From DATARH01 sp050246595 (GTDB lineage: Bacteria; Pseudomonadota; Alphaproteobacteria; ATCC43930; CGMCC-115725), in NCBI GenBank assembly GCA_050246595.1, contig JBFWVT010000079.1, positions 1-23,971 on the forward strand: DNA of 23,971 nt, read 5' to 3'. The position numbers and the translations under genes were made by a program. The notes beneath the pieces were generated by a model. It ran no database searches. It worked only from the letters and a program-made list of their open reading frames with translations, and was not told where the DNA came from. How positions within the stretch are numbered: the first letter of the stretch is position 1; every line of letters starts with the position of its first letter. Below are positions 1 through 7,483 of this stretch, piece by piece.

Positions 1-55
1 AGATATCGCTAATTGTAGCCATGCCTATAGAGGCTAGGTGACATTCGATCGGTGT

Positions 56-73
56 CAACCCTTCCGAGGGTTG
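56..73 (-). terminator. hairpin just past the 141-147 aa gene
   Basis: A perfect 7-bp stem (CAACCCT / AGGGTTG) closes on a TCCG loop, three bases beyond the stop codon of the leftward gene that ends at 77. No T-run follows on the leftward strand, so it may be a weak terminator or an mRNA 3' end stabiliser rather than a standard Rho-independent terminator. Confidence 0.4.
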
Positions 74-76
74 CGA

Positions 77-520
77 TCAACATCTAGCGGGTGCTGTCGG
101 ATGGGGTTGCGAAGTATATAATTGCCTATAATATGGCTGATCATTCCGGGCAGCAGCGCAAGATTGACCGCGTGTAGTTATATCGCAAGACCCCCGGTCT
201 CGACTGCGATCGTAGACATCCCGGCAGTAATACCGAAATGTTACTGCATAGGGATACTCAACAGGTGGTTGTGCTGGCCCTTCCGAAACCTGTTTCCCTT
301 CTCCGTCTTCGTATCGACACTCCTGAGGTCTTCCCCAGCACATCGGCCAAAGCTCGCCAAAACTCTGAGGACGAGGTATCAGCGGTCCCCAGTTTGGGGT
401 CAGAGGCCGAAATGGATTATTGTCTTTCCACCAATCTGCGCGTGCCTCTGACCCAATTGCTAAGCATGACAAAACTACCACTATAAATAATTTTCTCCAC
501 ATCGCTGAAATATTGCCCAT
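77..520 (-). CDS. exported protein of unknown function, Cys-rich
   Basis: No family was recognised. The N-terminus (MWRKLFIVVVLSCLAIG..ARA-DWW) is a clear Sec signal peptide, so the product should be periplasmic or secreted. The mature part is about 120 residues, rich in Pro, Tyr, Arg and Cys (motifs CWGRPQEC and YYCRDVYDRSRDRGSC), and could form disulfides. The start is uncertain: ATG at 520 has GGTGGGG about 11 bases upstream, while ATG at 502 begins right at the signal peptide but has no evident ribosome site. It lies 20 bases after the stop of another small exported protein on the same strand, so the two are probably co-transcribed. The region is less GC-rich than the metabolic genes further right, which may mean it was acquired. 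Confidence 0.6.
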   Translation of the reverse strand: MGNISAMWRKLFIVVVLSCLAIGSEARADWWKDNNPFRPLTPNWGPLIPRPQSFGELWPMCWGRPQECRYEDGEGKQVSEGPAQPPVEYPYAVTFRYYCRDVYDRSRDRGSCDITTRGQSCAAARNDQPYYRQLYTSQPHPTAPARC

Positions 521-540
521 TAGATTTTGGGCCCCACCGG

Positions 541-828
541 CTACCTGACTGCCAGAGGCAGCGGCGTAGCAGGCTGGCATGCGCCATCCGGCGTGACATG
601 GCGCCACCATGCCGTCGGGTTTTCGCTATCGGGTTTAACGCAATGAATCGACGTGCCAGGCTTAACACAGAAAATAGAGCCTAAACTGTAGACAGTGTTG
701 TTAAAAAAACATACTTCTTTATTCTTCTCAACAGGGATAACTGTAGTTGATGGCGTCTGGCTGTAGGCGATGGAGATCGGAGCGACCGTAATTGAAATCG
801 ATGCTACAATGGCGAACAACGAACGCAT
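541..828 (-). CDS. small exported protein, DUF1496-like
   Basis: A 95-residue protein with a signal peptide (MRSLFAIVASISITVAPISIAYSQ, likely cleaved after AYS or YSQ). The mature part has the pattern KEVCFFNNTVYSLGSIFCV, then CV and WW. From memory this resembles the short DUF1496 family (Cys, aromatic run, YSxGa, Cys); I could not run a profile search. The ATG at 828 is preceded by a very strong purine tract (GGGGGGGA) five bases away, which decides the start over upstream alternatives. It sits directly upstream of the 77-520 gene. Function is unknown; three cysteines in about 70 mature residues suggest an oxidising compartment. Confidence 0.65.
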   Translation of the reverse strand: MRSLFAIVASISITVAPISIAYSQTPSTTVIPVEKNKEVCFFNNTVYSLGSIFCVKPGTSIHCVKPDSENPTAWWRHVTPDGACQPATPLPLAVR

Positions 829-1146
829 TGGATCCCCCCCCTGGTTACCGGGTCGGTGCATGCCTACCCGGCCGATATGCGGTATCACGGCTCACGAGTG
901 TCGTTATGAGGAGTGCTGAACGGCTAAGATGATCGCACCCTACCGATTGGTCATCCTAGGGGGGGGAGGGGCCGTCAACCAAAAATTTAGTCGGCGGGAT
1001 CAGCGAATGTAAATCCAGGTTCGCAGCAGAGCGGCAAGGTCAGTGCCTCGTCTCCATAGGGGAAAGCGGCTTACTACGGGCTTAACCCAAGGGGCAGCGC
1101 ATTCCGCCGTTGGCGAGTAGCAGGTTCTTAATCGCCATTCTTAACG
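829..1146. other. 318-bp gene-free stretch
   Basis: No convincing gene is seen. It holds a G-run near 960-970, and near 1094-1108 a GCAGCGCATTCCGCC segment that matches the right arm of the GGCGGAA..TTCCGCC hairpin repeat at 3863-3888, so it looks like a decayed copy of that dispersed repeat. A promoter for the leftward gene at 828 should lie here, but none is clear. Confidence 0.5.
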
Positions 1147-1638
1147 TCACCGCCCCGGCCCCGCCGCGACATCGACCGGCTTCCAGAATTGCGACATAAA
1201 ACCCTGCCGATCGACATCGAGCGGTTCGCCTGAGGTGGCCGCTTTCGCGGCGTCGCAGCGCCAGCGATAGATCGTGTCGTGCCCGGTGACGTACATCGGG
1301 ATGAACTCCGACCCCGGGTTCTCGGCGCACCAAGCGTCGGCCGCCGGCAGGTCGCGGCTCGCATCGGCCTTGCCGCAAGGCAGGTTCGCGCCGAGATTGC
1401 AGACCAGCACCTGTCCGTCGGCACAGCGATAGACCGTCGAGCGCCTGACCTGCTCCGCCGGCATCGCTTCAAGCCCGAACAGCCGCACCGCAGCCGGCAC
1501 CAGCGAATCCGGGATCGGCCTCAGCGTGTCGTCGGTCACGCCGCCGCGACAGAGCGCTGCCACCGGCTCCGCCCCGGCCGCCGGACCCGTCAGCGTCCAC
1601 AACAGCGCAGCCACAGCCGCCGCAAAGCCGCGCCGCAT
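1147..1638 (-). CDS. exported Cys-containing protein of unknown function
   Basis: A 163-residue protein starting with a signal peptide (MRRGFAAAVAALLWTLTGPAAGAEP, cleavage probably after GAA or AGA). The mature part carries five or six cysteines in the segments ALCRGG, VYRCADG, VLVCNLGANLPCGKAD, AWCAENP and IYRWRC. From memory, conserved hypotheticals with this GANLPCGKAD..IPMYVTGHDTIYRWRC core occur in Rhizobiales, but no function is known to me. The ATG at 1638 is preferred because GGGAGGGGG lies about six bases upstream; a GTG two codons earlier would sit directly on that tract. GC content matches the core genome, unlike the two exported proteins to its left. The 28 bases to the aldo/keto reductase stop at 1667 make read-through from that gene likely. 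Confidence 0.75.
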   Translation of the reverse strand: MRRGFAAAVAALLWTLTGPAAGAEPVAALCRGGVTDDTLRPIPDSLVPAAVRLFGLEAMPAEQVRRSTVYRCADGQVLVCNLGANLPCGKADASRDLPAADAWCAENPGSEFIPMYVTGHDTIYRWRCDAAKAATSGEPLDVDRQGFMSQFWKPVDVAAGPGR

Positions 1639-1666
1639 GGCCACCCCCTCCCGCTCTCACCCTGCG

Positions 1667-2671
1667 TCAGAGATAGACGCCCTTCATCCCGCCTGCCGGA
1701 TAGCGGGTCCCGGCGGCGGCCCCGACCGGGACAGCCTCGGCGATGCTGTCGATCTCCTCCTGCGTCAGCTCGACAGCGAACGCGCCGAGGTTTTCCTCCA
1801 GCCTTTTAATCCGTTTCGTGCCGGGGATCGGCAAGACATCCGGCCCCTGCGCCAGGAGCCACGCCAGCGACAATTGCGCCACCGTGCATTGCCGGTCGGC
1901 CGCAATCGCCTCGACCCGTTCGACCAGTTCGCGGTTCTTGTGCAGGTTGTCGCCCTCGAAACGCGGGTGGCGGGCGCGCGTGTCGCCCGCGGCGAGGCTC
2001 GAAACATCCGGCACCACCCCGGCCAGCAGGCTGCGGCTGAGCGGCGCGTAGGCGACATACGAGATGCCGAGATCCTTGATCGCCTCGCGCGTCTCCGTCG
2101 CCTCCTCGCGATAAAGCAGCGAGAATTCGCTCTGCACCGCCGCGACCGGCCACACCGCATGCGCCTTGCGCAGCCGCTCCGGACGCGCCTCGCACAGCCC
2201 GATAAACCGCACCTTGCCGCGCTCGACGAGCCGGCTCATCTCGCCGACCGTGTCCTCGACCGGCACATCGGGATCGACCCGGTGCTGGTAATACAGATCG
2301 ATCACATCGAGACCGAGCCGCCTGAGGCTCGCGTCGCAGGCCTGCCGCACATAGTCGGGGCGGCCGTTGACCCCGTTGGCGCCGCCTTGGTTCTGCGTCT
2401 GGCCGAATTTGGTTGCGATGACAAAACTGTCGCGCCGCCTGCCTCGGAAGGCGCGGCCGAGCAGTTCCTCGTTGTGGCCCCAGCCATACATATCGGAACT
2501 GTCGAAATGATCGACCCCGAGATCGAGCGCGCGATGGATCAGCTCGATCCCGGCCTGATCCTCCGCCGGCCCGTAAGTGCCGGACAGCGACATGCAGCCG
2601 AGTCCGATCGCCAACACTTCCGGCCCGTTCCTGCCGATCCGCCGCCGCCCGCGCCGCCCGTCATCGCTCAT
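1667..2671 (-). CDS. aldo/keto reductase
   Basis: A 334-residue NAD(P)H-dependent oxidoreductase of the aldo/keto reductase superfamily, closest in pattern to the AKR13-like soluble bacterial group: a cytosolic TIM barrel reducing aldehydes or ketones. The catalytic tetrad is visible: Asp57 (HFDSSD), Tyr62 (MYGWGHNEE), Lys88 (IATKFG) and His130 (LYYQHRVD). The C-terminal cofactor region (PIPGTKRIKRLEENLGA) is intact, and the length is normal. The ATG at 2671 has GGGAGG five bases upstream; a longer in-frame start at 2701 lacks this. The true substrate cannot be read from sequence. It is divergent from the BNR-repeat gene at 2787 and may share control with the exported protein just downstream. 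Confidence 0.93.
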   Translation of the reverse strand: MSDDGRRGRRRIGRNGPEVLAIGLGCMSLSGTYGPAEDQAGIELIHRALDLGVDHFDSSDMYGWGHNEELLGRAFRGRRRDSFVIATKFGQTQNQGGANGVNGRPDYVRQACDASLRRLGLDVIDLYYQHRVDPDVPVEDTVGEMSRLVERGKVRFIGLCEARPERLRKAHAVWPVAAVQSEFSLLYREEATETREAIKDLGISYVAYAPLSRSLLAGVVPDVSSLAAGDTRARHPRFEGDNLHKNRELVERVEAIAADRQCTVAQLSLAWLLAQGPDVLPIPGTKRIKRLEENLGAFAVELTQEEIDSIAEAVPVGAAAGTRYPAGGMKGVYL

Positions 2672-2719
2672 CGCATCCTCCCGCAACTTCGCGCGCACCA
2701 TAGCGATCCGCGAAGTTTT

Positions 2720-2747
2720 TCGACAACCGCGAAGACGGCGCTATGAT
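2720..2747 (+). promoter_or_regulatory. sigma-70-like promoter for the BNR-repeat gene
   Basis: TCGACA, a 16-base spacer and TATGAT lie 40 bases upstream of the ATG at 2787, in the only gap between two divergent genes. The -10 is close to consensus and the -35 matches five of six. Transcription would start near 2754, giving a leader of about 33 bases. Confidence 0.5.
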
Positions 2748-2786
2748 CGTTCCGGCTAAGATTGAGAGCCGGGCGGAGAGGAAACC

Positions 2787-3848
2787 ATGGCGGACAATAC
2801 GCATGTTTACGTCGGCGTCGCCGGCACGGTCGGGATGTCGCACGAGGGCAATCTGGCGGGCGTCTTCCGCCAGCAGGTGGGCGACAAAAGCTGGGAAAAA
2901 CTCGGCGGCGGGCTGCCCGCGGATGCCGAGGTGCACGCGGTCACAGTGCATCCAAGCGACCACGACACGCTCTATGTCGGCAGCAGCAAGGGCATTTTCC
3001 GCAGCACCAATCGCGGCGGCAAGTTCGAGAAGCTGAACGTGCCGGGCGACCCCGACACCTGGTCGATCCTGGTGCACCCGAACAACCCGAAGCGGATTTA
3101 CGCCGGCGCCACCCCGGTCCACGTCTATCGCAGCGACGACGGGGGCGACAACTGGAAGAAACTCGCTGATCCCGGCCTGCCGGACCGGGTCATCATGGGG
3201 TTCGCCTGTCGCGTCATGCGGCTCGATGTCGATCCGAACTCGCCGGACGACGTTTACGCGACGCTCGAAGCCAACGGCGCGATGCGCAGCCGCAACGCCG
3301 GCGAAAGCTGGGAGGATTGCACAGCGGACCTGATCCGCTTCTGCGAGGAGCCGAAATACCGCAGCCGCATCGGCAGCCAGACCGAGATCGAGGGCATGCT
3401 CGACGGGCACGCGCTGGCGTGCAGCGCGGCGGCGCCCGGCACCGTGTTCCTCGCCAACCGGATGGGTCTGTTCCGCAGCGACGATCGCGGCGAGCATTGG
3501 CAGGACATGGAGATCGGCCGCTTCTCGCCGCTGACCTACGGCCGCGATATCAGAACCTCGCCGCACGACCCGAAAGTGCTCTACGCAGCGCTGTCGCCGG
3601 CGGCGCGCTCGACCGACGGCTCGGTCTATCGCAGCGACGATGTCGGCCGGACCTGGAAGCGTTTCGACCACGGCATCAAGGCCGATGCGACGATGATGGG
3701 CGTCACGGTCCATCCGCGCGACCCGAACCAGGTCTATGCGGTCTCCCGCGTCGGCCAGATGTTCGGCACGCGCGACGGCGGCAAGACCTGGACCGAGAGC
3801 CGCCTGCCCGAGGGCGTGCGCGACTGCTACGCGATCGCGGTGGGGTGA
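2787..3848 (+). CDS. BNR/Asp-box (sialidase-like) beta-propeller protein
   Basis: A 353-residue protein built from repeated Asp-box/BNR units: RSTNRGGKFEK, RSDDGGDNWKK, RSRNAGESWED, RSDDRGEHWQD, RSDDVGRTWKR and GTRDGGKTWTE, about 50 residues apart. This predicts a six- to seven-bladed beta-propeller like Vps10/sialidase-fold proteins. No signal peptide is visible and the sialidase catalytic arginines are not recognisable, so hydrolase activity should not be assumed; glycosidase naming in databases for such proteins is by fold only. The ATG has GAGAGGAAA a few bases upstream. It is transcribed alone, and a hairpin pair follows before the convergent methyltransferase gene. Confidence 0.88.
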   Translation: MADNTHVYVGVAGTVGMSHEGNLAGVFRQQVGDKSWEKLGGGLPADAEVHAVTVHPSDHDTLYVGSSKGIFRSTNRGGKFEKLNVPGDPDTWSILVHPNNPKRIYAGATPVHVYRSDDGGDNWKKLADPGLPDRVIMGFACRVMRLDVDPNSPDDVYATLEANGAMRSRNAGESWEDCTADLIRFCEEPKYRSRIGSQTEIEGMLDGHALACSAAAPGTVFLANRMGLFRSDDRGEHWQDMEIGRFSPLTYGRDIRTSPHDPKVLYAALSPAARSTDGSVYRSDDVGRTWKRFDHGIKADATMMGVTVHPRDPNQVYAVSRVGQMFGTRDGGKTWTESRLPEGVRDCYAIAVG

Positions 3849-3862
3849 ACGGGGCTACGTAG

Positions 3863-3888
3863 GGCGGAAAAGCGCAGCGCATTCCGCC
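3863..3888. repeat. GGCGGAA..TTCCGCC dispersed hairpin
   Basis: A 7-bp perfect stem with a 12-base loop containing GCGCAGCG lies just past the stop of the BNR gene. The same GCAGCGCATTCCGCC right arm recurs near 1094-1108, and a related GGCGGAT..ATCCGCC hairpin sits at 6296-6332. This is the type of small intergenic palindrome common in rhizobial genomes. Confidence 0.6.
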
Positions 3889-3902
3889 ACCGGGCATATT
3901 GC

Positions 3903-3932
3903 AGGGCGGATGACACTCCGCTCATCCGCCCT
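3903..3932. terminator. bidirectional hairpin between convergent genes
   Basis: An 11-bp perfect stem (AGGGCGGATGA / TCATCCGCCCT) with an 8-base loop sits between the convergent stops at 3848 and 3944. No T-run is evident on either strand. It also belongs to the dispersed GGCGGA..TCCGCC repeat family, so it may be a repeat that serves as a terminator. Confidence 0.5.
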
Positions 3933-3943
3933 ACGCTTGCTGT

Positions 3944-4831
3944 CTAAAAGTTCACCCACAGCGCCTCGGTCCGCACTTTCTTTATTGAGTGACAAATCTT
4001 CGCGGCTGCATCGATGCGTCGCCAACCTTTGTAGAGCTCATCCATAAGTTCGCATCGGTAACCCGAAATCGCCACCTTGCCCTTGCACCGCTGCAAGACA
4101 TAGGCAAGGCTTCGGTGCTCGGCGTCGGTCATTTCGTAGCCGTACGCTTTCTTGTCGCCGCGCGACTTATGGACGTAGGGTGGGTCGCAATAGAACAACG
4201 TGTCTCTATCATCATAGAGGGCGATCACTTCCACAGCGGGCCGGTTCTCAATCTGTACGCGCAGCAGCCGCTCGGCGATCAGCGGCAAATCCTCGACCGC
4301 TCCGAGCCAGCGCGACACCGCAGCGGACATCCCCGCCCGGCTTGAGTTTTTGCAGTTGGACCAGCGCCCAAGTGATGCGGTCTGTGCCAACCCTGTGCGC
4401 GCTTGGCGGGCCCTCACATAAAACAGACGAGCTCGCTCAATCTCATCCTTAACGCCTTCGGGGTTCTGACTTACAGCGTAATAGAACTCCTCACGTGAAA
4501 AAGGAGTAAGACCGATCTTTTCTATCAGCTTGGTCTTGTGATCTCTCAAAACACGAAAGAAGTTGGCAACCTCACCATCAATATCATTGTAGGTTTCGAC
4601 AGGAGATGGTTGACGATTTAAGAGAACAGTGGCAGATCCCGCGAACGGCTCACAGTAGTGATGACAATTTGGAAGGAGTGGTATTAGCCAGTTTAAATGA
4701 GTGTATTTCCCACCATACCAACCGAAAGCAATAATCTTCGAGGTACGGCGTAAGACGGAGCCATTATTGTCGAATGGCAGCATAGCCTGTGGCAGATATA
4801 TAGGTGACGGGTCCCGCGCTTTTCGCGCCAT
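3944..4831 (-). CDS. D12-class (Dam-like) DNA adenine-N6 methyltransferase
   Basis: A 295-residue AdoMet-dependent DNA methyltransferase of the D12/Dam class. The AdoMet-binding motif I region is FGWYGGKYTHLNWLIPLLP followed by YCEPFAGSATVLLNR, and the catalytic motif IV is DPPY in LFYCDPPYVHKSRGDK. Length and motif order (I before IV, alpha class) fit Dam/DpnM-type enzymes that methylate adenine in short sites such as GATC. No cognate endonuclease is adjacent, so it looks like a solitary, mobile- or phage-derived methylase. The ATG at 4831 has AGGA six bases upstream; a start at 4783 would remove a poorly conserved N-terminal 16 residues. GC content is lower than in the flanking core genes. 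The recognition sequence is inferred only. Confidence 0.88.
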   Translation of the reverse strand: MARKARDPSPIYLPQAMLPFDNNGSVLRRTSKIIAFGWYGGKYTHLNWLIPLLPNCHHYCEPFAGSATVLLNRQPSPVETYNDIDGEVANFFRVLRDHKTKLIEKIGLTPFSREEFYYAVSQNPEGVKDEIERARLFYVRARQARTGLAQTASLGRWSNCKNSSRAGMSAAVSRWLGAVEDLPLIAERLLRVQIENRPAVEVIALYDDRDTLFYCDPPYVHKSRGDKKAYGYEMTDAEHRSLAYVLQRCKGKVAISGYRCELMDELYKGWRRIDAAAKICHSIKKVRTEALWVNF

Positions 4832-5143
4832 TGCAGTCCTCGTAGCGAAAGGTCTCGGGTTTATTCTGGGCCGCAAAGCTAATCTCCAGAATAGTCGGTT
4901 CAGAAGCTCCTTCAGCGCGTCATTCGGATAATAGCGCTAGCTGGTAGGGCGTCAAGCTCACGCCGGTGACTATCCAGACTGCTGGGAATTTCGCCGATTA
5001 CGCGATGTCCCGTGGTGCGAACCGCTCAGCTTCTTAACGACGCGCTCCAATTTAGGCGCCTCCAGGGCTATTGACGATTGAGGCCGTGCGGTGTACCTAT
5101 CTCCCTGCGAGTGCATTGCGCCTCGTCACAAATGGAGAGCTAA
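4832..5143. other. 312-bp gene-free divergent intergenic region
   Basis: It separates the leftward methyltransferase from the rightward gene at 5144. No convincing gene, tRNA or long repeat is seen. It contains one reasonable rightward promoter (5071-5099), described separately. Confidence 0.6.
5071..5099 (+). promoter_or_regulatory. candidate sigma-70 promoter for the 130-aa gene
   Basis: TTGACG, a 17-base spacer and TACCTA lie 45 bases upstream of the ATG at 5144. The -35 is near consensus; the -10 is weaker. Confidence 0.4.
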
Positions 5144-5536
5144 ATGTCCGACAGGTCATTGGTGTCACCGGTTCCCCTGCCGCCAACCAGGGGTGATCTT
5201 GCCGTCCTCCGCAAACTCAAGGCCAAGCTCAAGCCCCTCAACGATCAAGTCGAGGAGGTATTCGAGCAACTTATTGAAGACGAAAAATTCAATCGTTATC
5301 TGCAGGCGGTCTACGACGAGCAGGCGGTTGAAGGGTCTCTTGCAGCCGACAACATCGGCGCCGCGATTATGATCCGCGAGAAAGCACTCGAGCTTGGGTA
5401 TTCGCTCGCGGATGAGAAGTGGGCCACCATCTCGAAGGCCCTCGGTGTCGTGTTACGCCGCTACGGCCTCTCGCGAAAGGAGCGCAAAAATACGGTCAAC
5501 GGTGAGGTCGTGCGCGGCGATCGCGACGACGAGTAA
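5144..5536 (+). CDS. hypothetical protein, helical, charged
   Basis: No family was recognised in this 130-residue protein. Residues 18-60 are a charged, Leu-rich helical stretch (LRKLKAKLKPLNDQVEEVFEQL) that could form a coiled coil, and the C-terminus is basic then acidic (RRYGLSRKERK..RGDRDDE). There is no signal peptide or membrane segment, so it is probably cytosolic. The ATG is preceded by GGAGAGCTAA, a good ribosome site. A strong Rho-independent terminator follows at 5550, so it can be a single transcription unit. It sits between a solitary DNA methylase and a J-domain-like protein in a lower-GC accessory block. Confidence 0.7.
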   Translation: MSDRSLVSPVPLPPTRGDLAVLRKLKAKLKPLNDQVEEVFEQLIEDEKFNRYLQAVYDEQAVEGSLAADNIGAAIMIREKALELGYSLADEKWATISKALGVVLRRYGLSRKERKNTVNGEVVRGDRDDE

Positions 5537-5549
5537 GACCGTAACAGGG

Positions 5550-5582
5550 GGTGGCAGCGAAAGCTGTCGCCTCTTTTTCTTT
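5550..5582 (+). terminator. Rho-independent terminator
   Basis: A 9-bp stem (GGTGGCAGC / GCTGTCGCC, with two G-T pairs) is capped by a GAAA tetraloop and followed by TCTTTTTCTTT. It lies 14 bases after the stop of the 130-aa gene and 22 bases before the next start, so it can partly insulate that next gene. Confidence 0.85.
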
Positions 5583-5603
5583 CTGAGCTCCGAGGGTTGA
5601 CAG

Positions 5604-6281
5604 ATGACGCCCGAGTCACACGCATCGGGTGCGCGGCGAAAGACACTGCCGACTCCGCGCACGCTCCCCGAGTTTCAAGAGAGTTTAGTCGCAGCCGCTC
5701 TCCAGCAGATGATAGACAGCGGCGGCTCGGCATCGCGTGAAAAATTAATGGAAGAGTTCGGCGTGGGATCAGGCGCCGCACAGAAAGCCATCACCCGCGC
5801 GGCAGGCCGTTTGGAGGGGATGCGGATCGATCCAAACGACTTTTCGCTGACGGCGCAGCAGAAGCTTGACATAGCGATTCGACAACGGACGCAGGAATTG
5901 GAGGCGATGCACGAGAAACATGTGCGCGACCAAGTCCGACGCCGGTTGGAAGAAACGATCCTGCCACTCTACAAGGAGCGCTTGGCAGACGCTGAGCGGG
6001 TCCTCAAGGCTCGTAAGGGCGTCATGGACCGAGCGACATACCGTAAGATAAGAGCGTGCCTCCATCCGGATCGGGTGGCGCAAGAGCCGGCGCTACAGGC
6101 GCGCTACGAGGAAGCGTTCAATTTGTTCAACAAGCTCGAATCGGTGTTGCTCGACGAGAAACAATTGCCGACTCCAGCTTTGGCAGTACCGACGACGCTT
6201 AACGAACTGATGAAACTCAAGAAGAAAATGGCTGAGCGTCGCACCGCACGGCACAGATCGGGCGATTTGGCTGCAAGGTGA
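5604..6281 (+). CDS. hypothetical protein with HTH-like and J-domain-like (HPD) segments
   Basis: A 225-residue protein with no named family that I recognise. Residues about 44-66 (REKLMEEFGVGSGAAQKAITRA) look like a helix-turn-helix. A long charged helix, probably a coiled coil, follows (about 85-140: QQKLDIAIRQRTQELEAMHE and onward). Residues about 146-180 read TYRKIRACLHPDR and then YEEAFNLFNKLESVL, matching helix II, the HPD loop and helix III of a J domain, but a normal helix I is not evident. The C-terminus is basic. The ATG has GAGGG about nine bases upstream. It may be a DNA-binding or chaperone-recruiting accessory protein; this is inference. A strong repeat-type hairpin follows at 6296. 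Confidence 0.72.
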   Translation: MTPESHASGARRKTLPTPRTLPEFQESLVAAALQQMIDSGGSASREKLMEEFGVGSGAAQKAITRAAGRLEGMRIDPNDFSLTAQQKLDIAIRQRTQELEAMHEKHVRDQVRRRLEETILPLYKERLADAERVLKARKGVMDRATYRKIRACLHPDRVAQEPALQARYEEAFNLFNKLESVLLDEKQLPTPALAVPTTLNELMKLKKKMAERRTARHRSGDLAAR

Positions 6282-6295
6282 TCTAGCAAGCATAG

Positions 6296-6332
6296 GGCGG
6301 ATGACCCCGGCGCAAGCCGGGGGTAATCCGCC
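6296..6332. repeat. GGCGGAT..ATCCGCC nested hairpin, possible terminator
   Basis: The outer stem is GGCGGAT/ATCCGCC; the inner stem is ACCCCGGC/GCCGGGGGT with a GCAA loop. It lies 15 bases past the stop at 6281 and belongs to the same intergenic palindrome family as 3863-3888 and 3903-3932. It probably also acts as a transcription barrier. Confidence 0.6.
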
Positions 6333-6446
6333 GCTCCGGATGTTGCCGGCGGAAGGCGCCGCGCTTTTCTGCCCTGCGCGCCGCCTTCGCGGTTGACTCC
6401 GCGCGCCTGTTCCGATAATGTTCTCAACCTGAAACCGCAACCGCGA

Positions 6447-6488
6447 TTCCCTGATATTCCCTGATACGCCCCGAAACTTTCCCTGCAA
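6447..6488 (+). repeat. TTCCCTG motif array, copy A
   Basis: TTCCCTG occurs at 6447, 6457 and 6479; the last two are exactly 22 bases apart. The segment 6464-6488 (ATACGCCCCGAAACTTTCCC then TGCAA) matches 10212-10235 in the same orientation, with a few substitutions and one indel. Confidence 0.65.
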
Positions 6489-6489
6489 C

Positions 6490-6514
6490 CCGGTATTCGG
6501 GCGCAAATGGGACC
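6490..6514 (+). repeat. 25-bp inverted repeat, left arm
   Basis: It pairs with 10187-10211 as an inverted copy with one difference (CAAATG versus CAGATG in the same reading direction). Beyond 6514 the sequence (GGCGCGGCCGG) remains loosely similar to the other arm's inner flank. Confidence 0.8.
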
Positions 6515-6597
6515 GGCGCGGCCGGAACTAGGGCTTGGGAGCCGGCCAGATCACCAATCTGAATGCATCAGGGCTTCCACCCTTGCATTGTTTGGCA

Positions 6598-7458
6598 TCA
6601 CTCTATTCGCTTTTCTACTATGATCTCTGTAGGTTTTATTGCGGTGACAGAAATGCCGCGAACAGCACTTGGCGTATTGGTCTCGGCGGATACCCATCCT
6701 TGACCGCTTTGTGATCTTCCTGCAATTATCATTCCTGCGCTCTTTGTGTAAAGGAAGGAGGCTTTTAATAAATTTTCTCCATGAATTGTCAATATAAGCC
6801 TATTAATCTCTGCGGGACTCTGTACCTTTAATTCAATATCCTTCCTCAATCCCTGTGGAGTCGGAATCCAATCACTTTCGCGTGCCAGAAATACGTCTGG
6901 CGGTGGCACTTGATTTATATAAGTTTGGTTGCTTGTCCCTCCTTGTTGATTGAAGTTGAAATTTCCCGACGCGCCGGGTGGTAGGGCCGGTGTCGCAGGG
7001 CTTGTCTGGGCTTCGTCTGATGGCTTTGCGGCCTCCGATTGCAGTGCGTTTTGCGCAGATGAGGGGGCAACCAATTCGCCAAGCAGCACGAAAACAACCG
7101 CGCCAACAACGGCTCCGAGTGCGCCGAGAACTAGCAACCGAATGCTCACAGACGGGTGGGCCATAGCCATCCACCAAAATGTTACAACCGTAATGGGCAA
7201 AAGACCCACTAAGTACCAAATGTATTCTATCGTGCGATTGTTGGCTTCCCTCATTTTATTCGCCTTCGGCGCAGCAAAGGAGAAAAGGAAGGCAACCGAT
7301 GCGGCACTTAGAAACGCCAGAAGGCCTATTTCTGCGGGAGACGTTTCGTCCTCCGTTTCGTATAGACAAACCAGTACCTTTCCCGATAGAGTGCCTTCCA
7401 GCGGGTTAGCGGCCTGCATCATTGCGACGGGTGCGGGGATTCCGGCCCCGCCCGTCAT
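6598..7458 (-). CDS. three-TM membrane protein of unknown function
   Basis: A 286-residue protein with three hydrophobic segments: about 43-63 (IGLLAFLSAASVAFLFSFAA), 79-100 (IWYLVGLLPITVVTFWWMAM) and 108-132 (IRLLVLGALGAVVGAVVFVL). A Pro/Ala/Ser-rich linker then leads to an Asn/Gln/Gly stretch (NFNFNQQGGTSNQTYINQVP) and a soluble C-terminal beta-rich domain of about 90 residues. I recall N/Q-rich NQxGG..N motifs of this sort in many unassigned membrane proteins of mobile regions, but no function. The ATG at 7458 has no strong ribosome site. It begins 25 bases after the stop of the transposase partner gene, so translation may depend on that transcript. The base composition is clearly lower in GC than the core genes, consistent with transfer. 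Confidence 0.72.
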   Translation of the reverse strand: MTGGAGIPAPVAMMQAANPLEGTLSGKVLVCLYETEDETSPAEIGLLAFLSAASVAFLFSFAAPKANKMREANNRTIEYIWYLVGLLPITVVTFWWMAMAHPSVSIRLLVLGALGAVVGAVVFVLLGELVAPSSAQNALQSEAAKPSDEAQTSPATPALPPGASGNFNFNQQGGTSNQTYINQVPPPDVFLARESDWIPTPQGLRKDIELKVQSPAEINRLILTIHGENLLKASFLYTKSAGMIIAGRSQSGQGWVSAETNTPSAVRGISVTAIKPTEIIVEKRIE

Positions 7459-7483
7459 TTCCAATATATCACGAAAGTAGCGT

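Larger units (their letters stand above)
6282..6597. other. 316-bp gene-free stretch with repeats
   Basis: It holds the nested hairpin at 6296-6332, an array of TTCCCTG motifs at 6447, 6457 and 6479, and the left copy of the inverted repeat at 6490-6514. No gene is supported here. Confidence 0.65.

Noticed and set aside
1526..2746. Rightward open frame of 406 codons
   Set aside because: Antisense to the exported protein and the aldo/keto reductase; Arg/Ala/Pro-rich with no recognisable motif.
2661..3713. Leftward open frame of 350 codons
   Set aside because: Antisense to the BNR-repeat protein; composition typical of a GC-rich shadow.
5596..5601. TTGACA as a -35 box
   Set aside because: It lies within the ribosome-site region of the 5604 gene, and no -10 can fit before the start codon.
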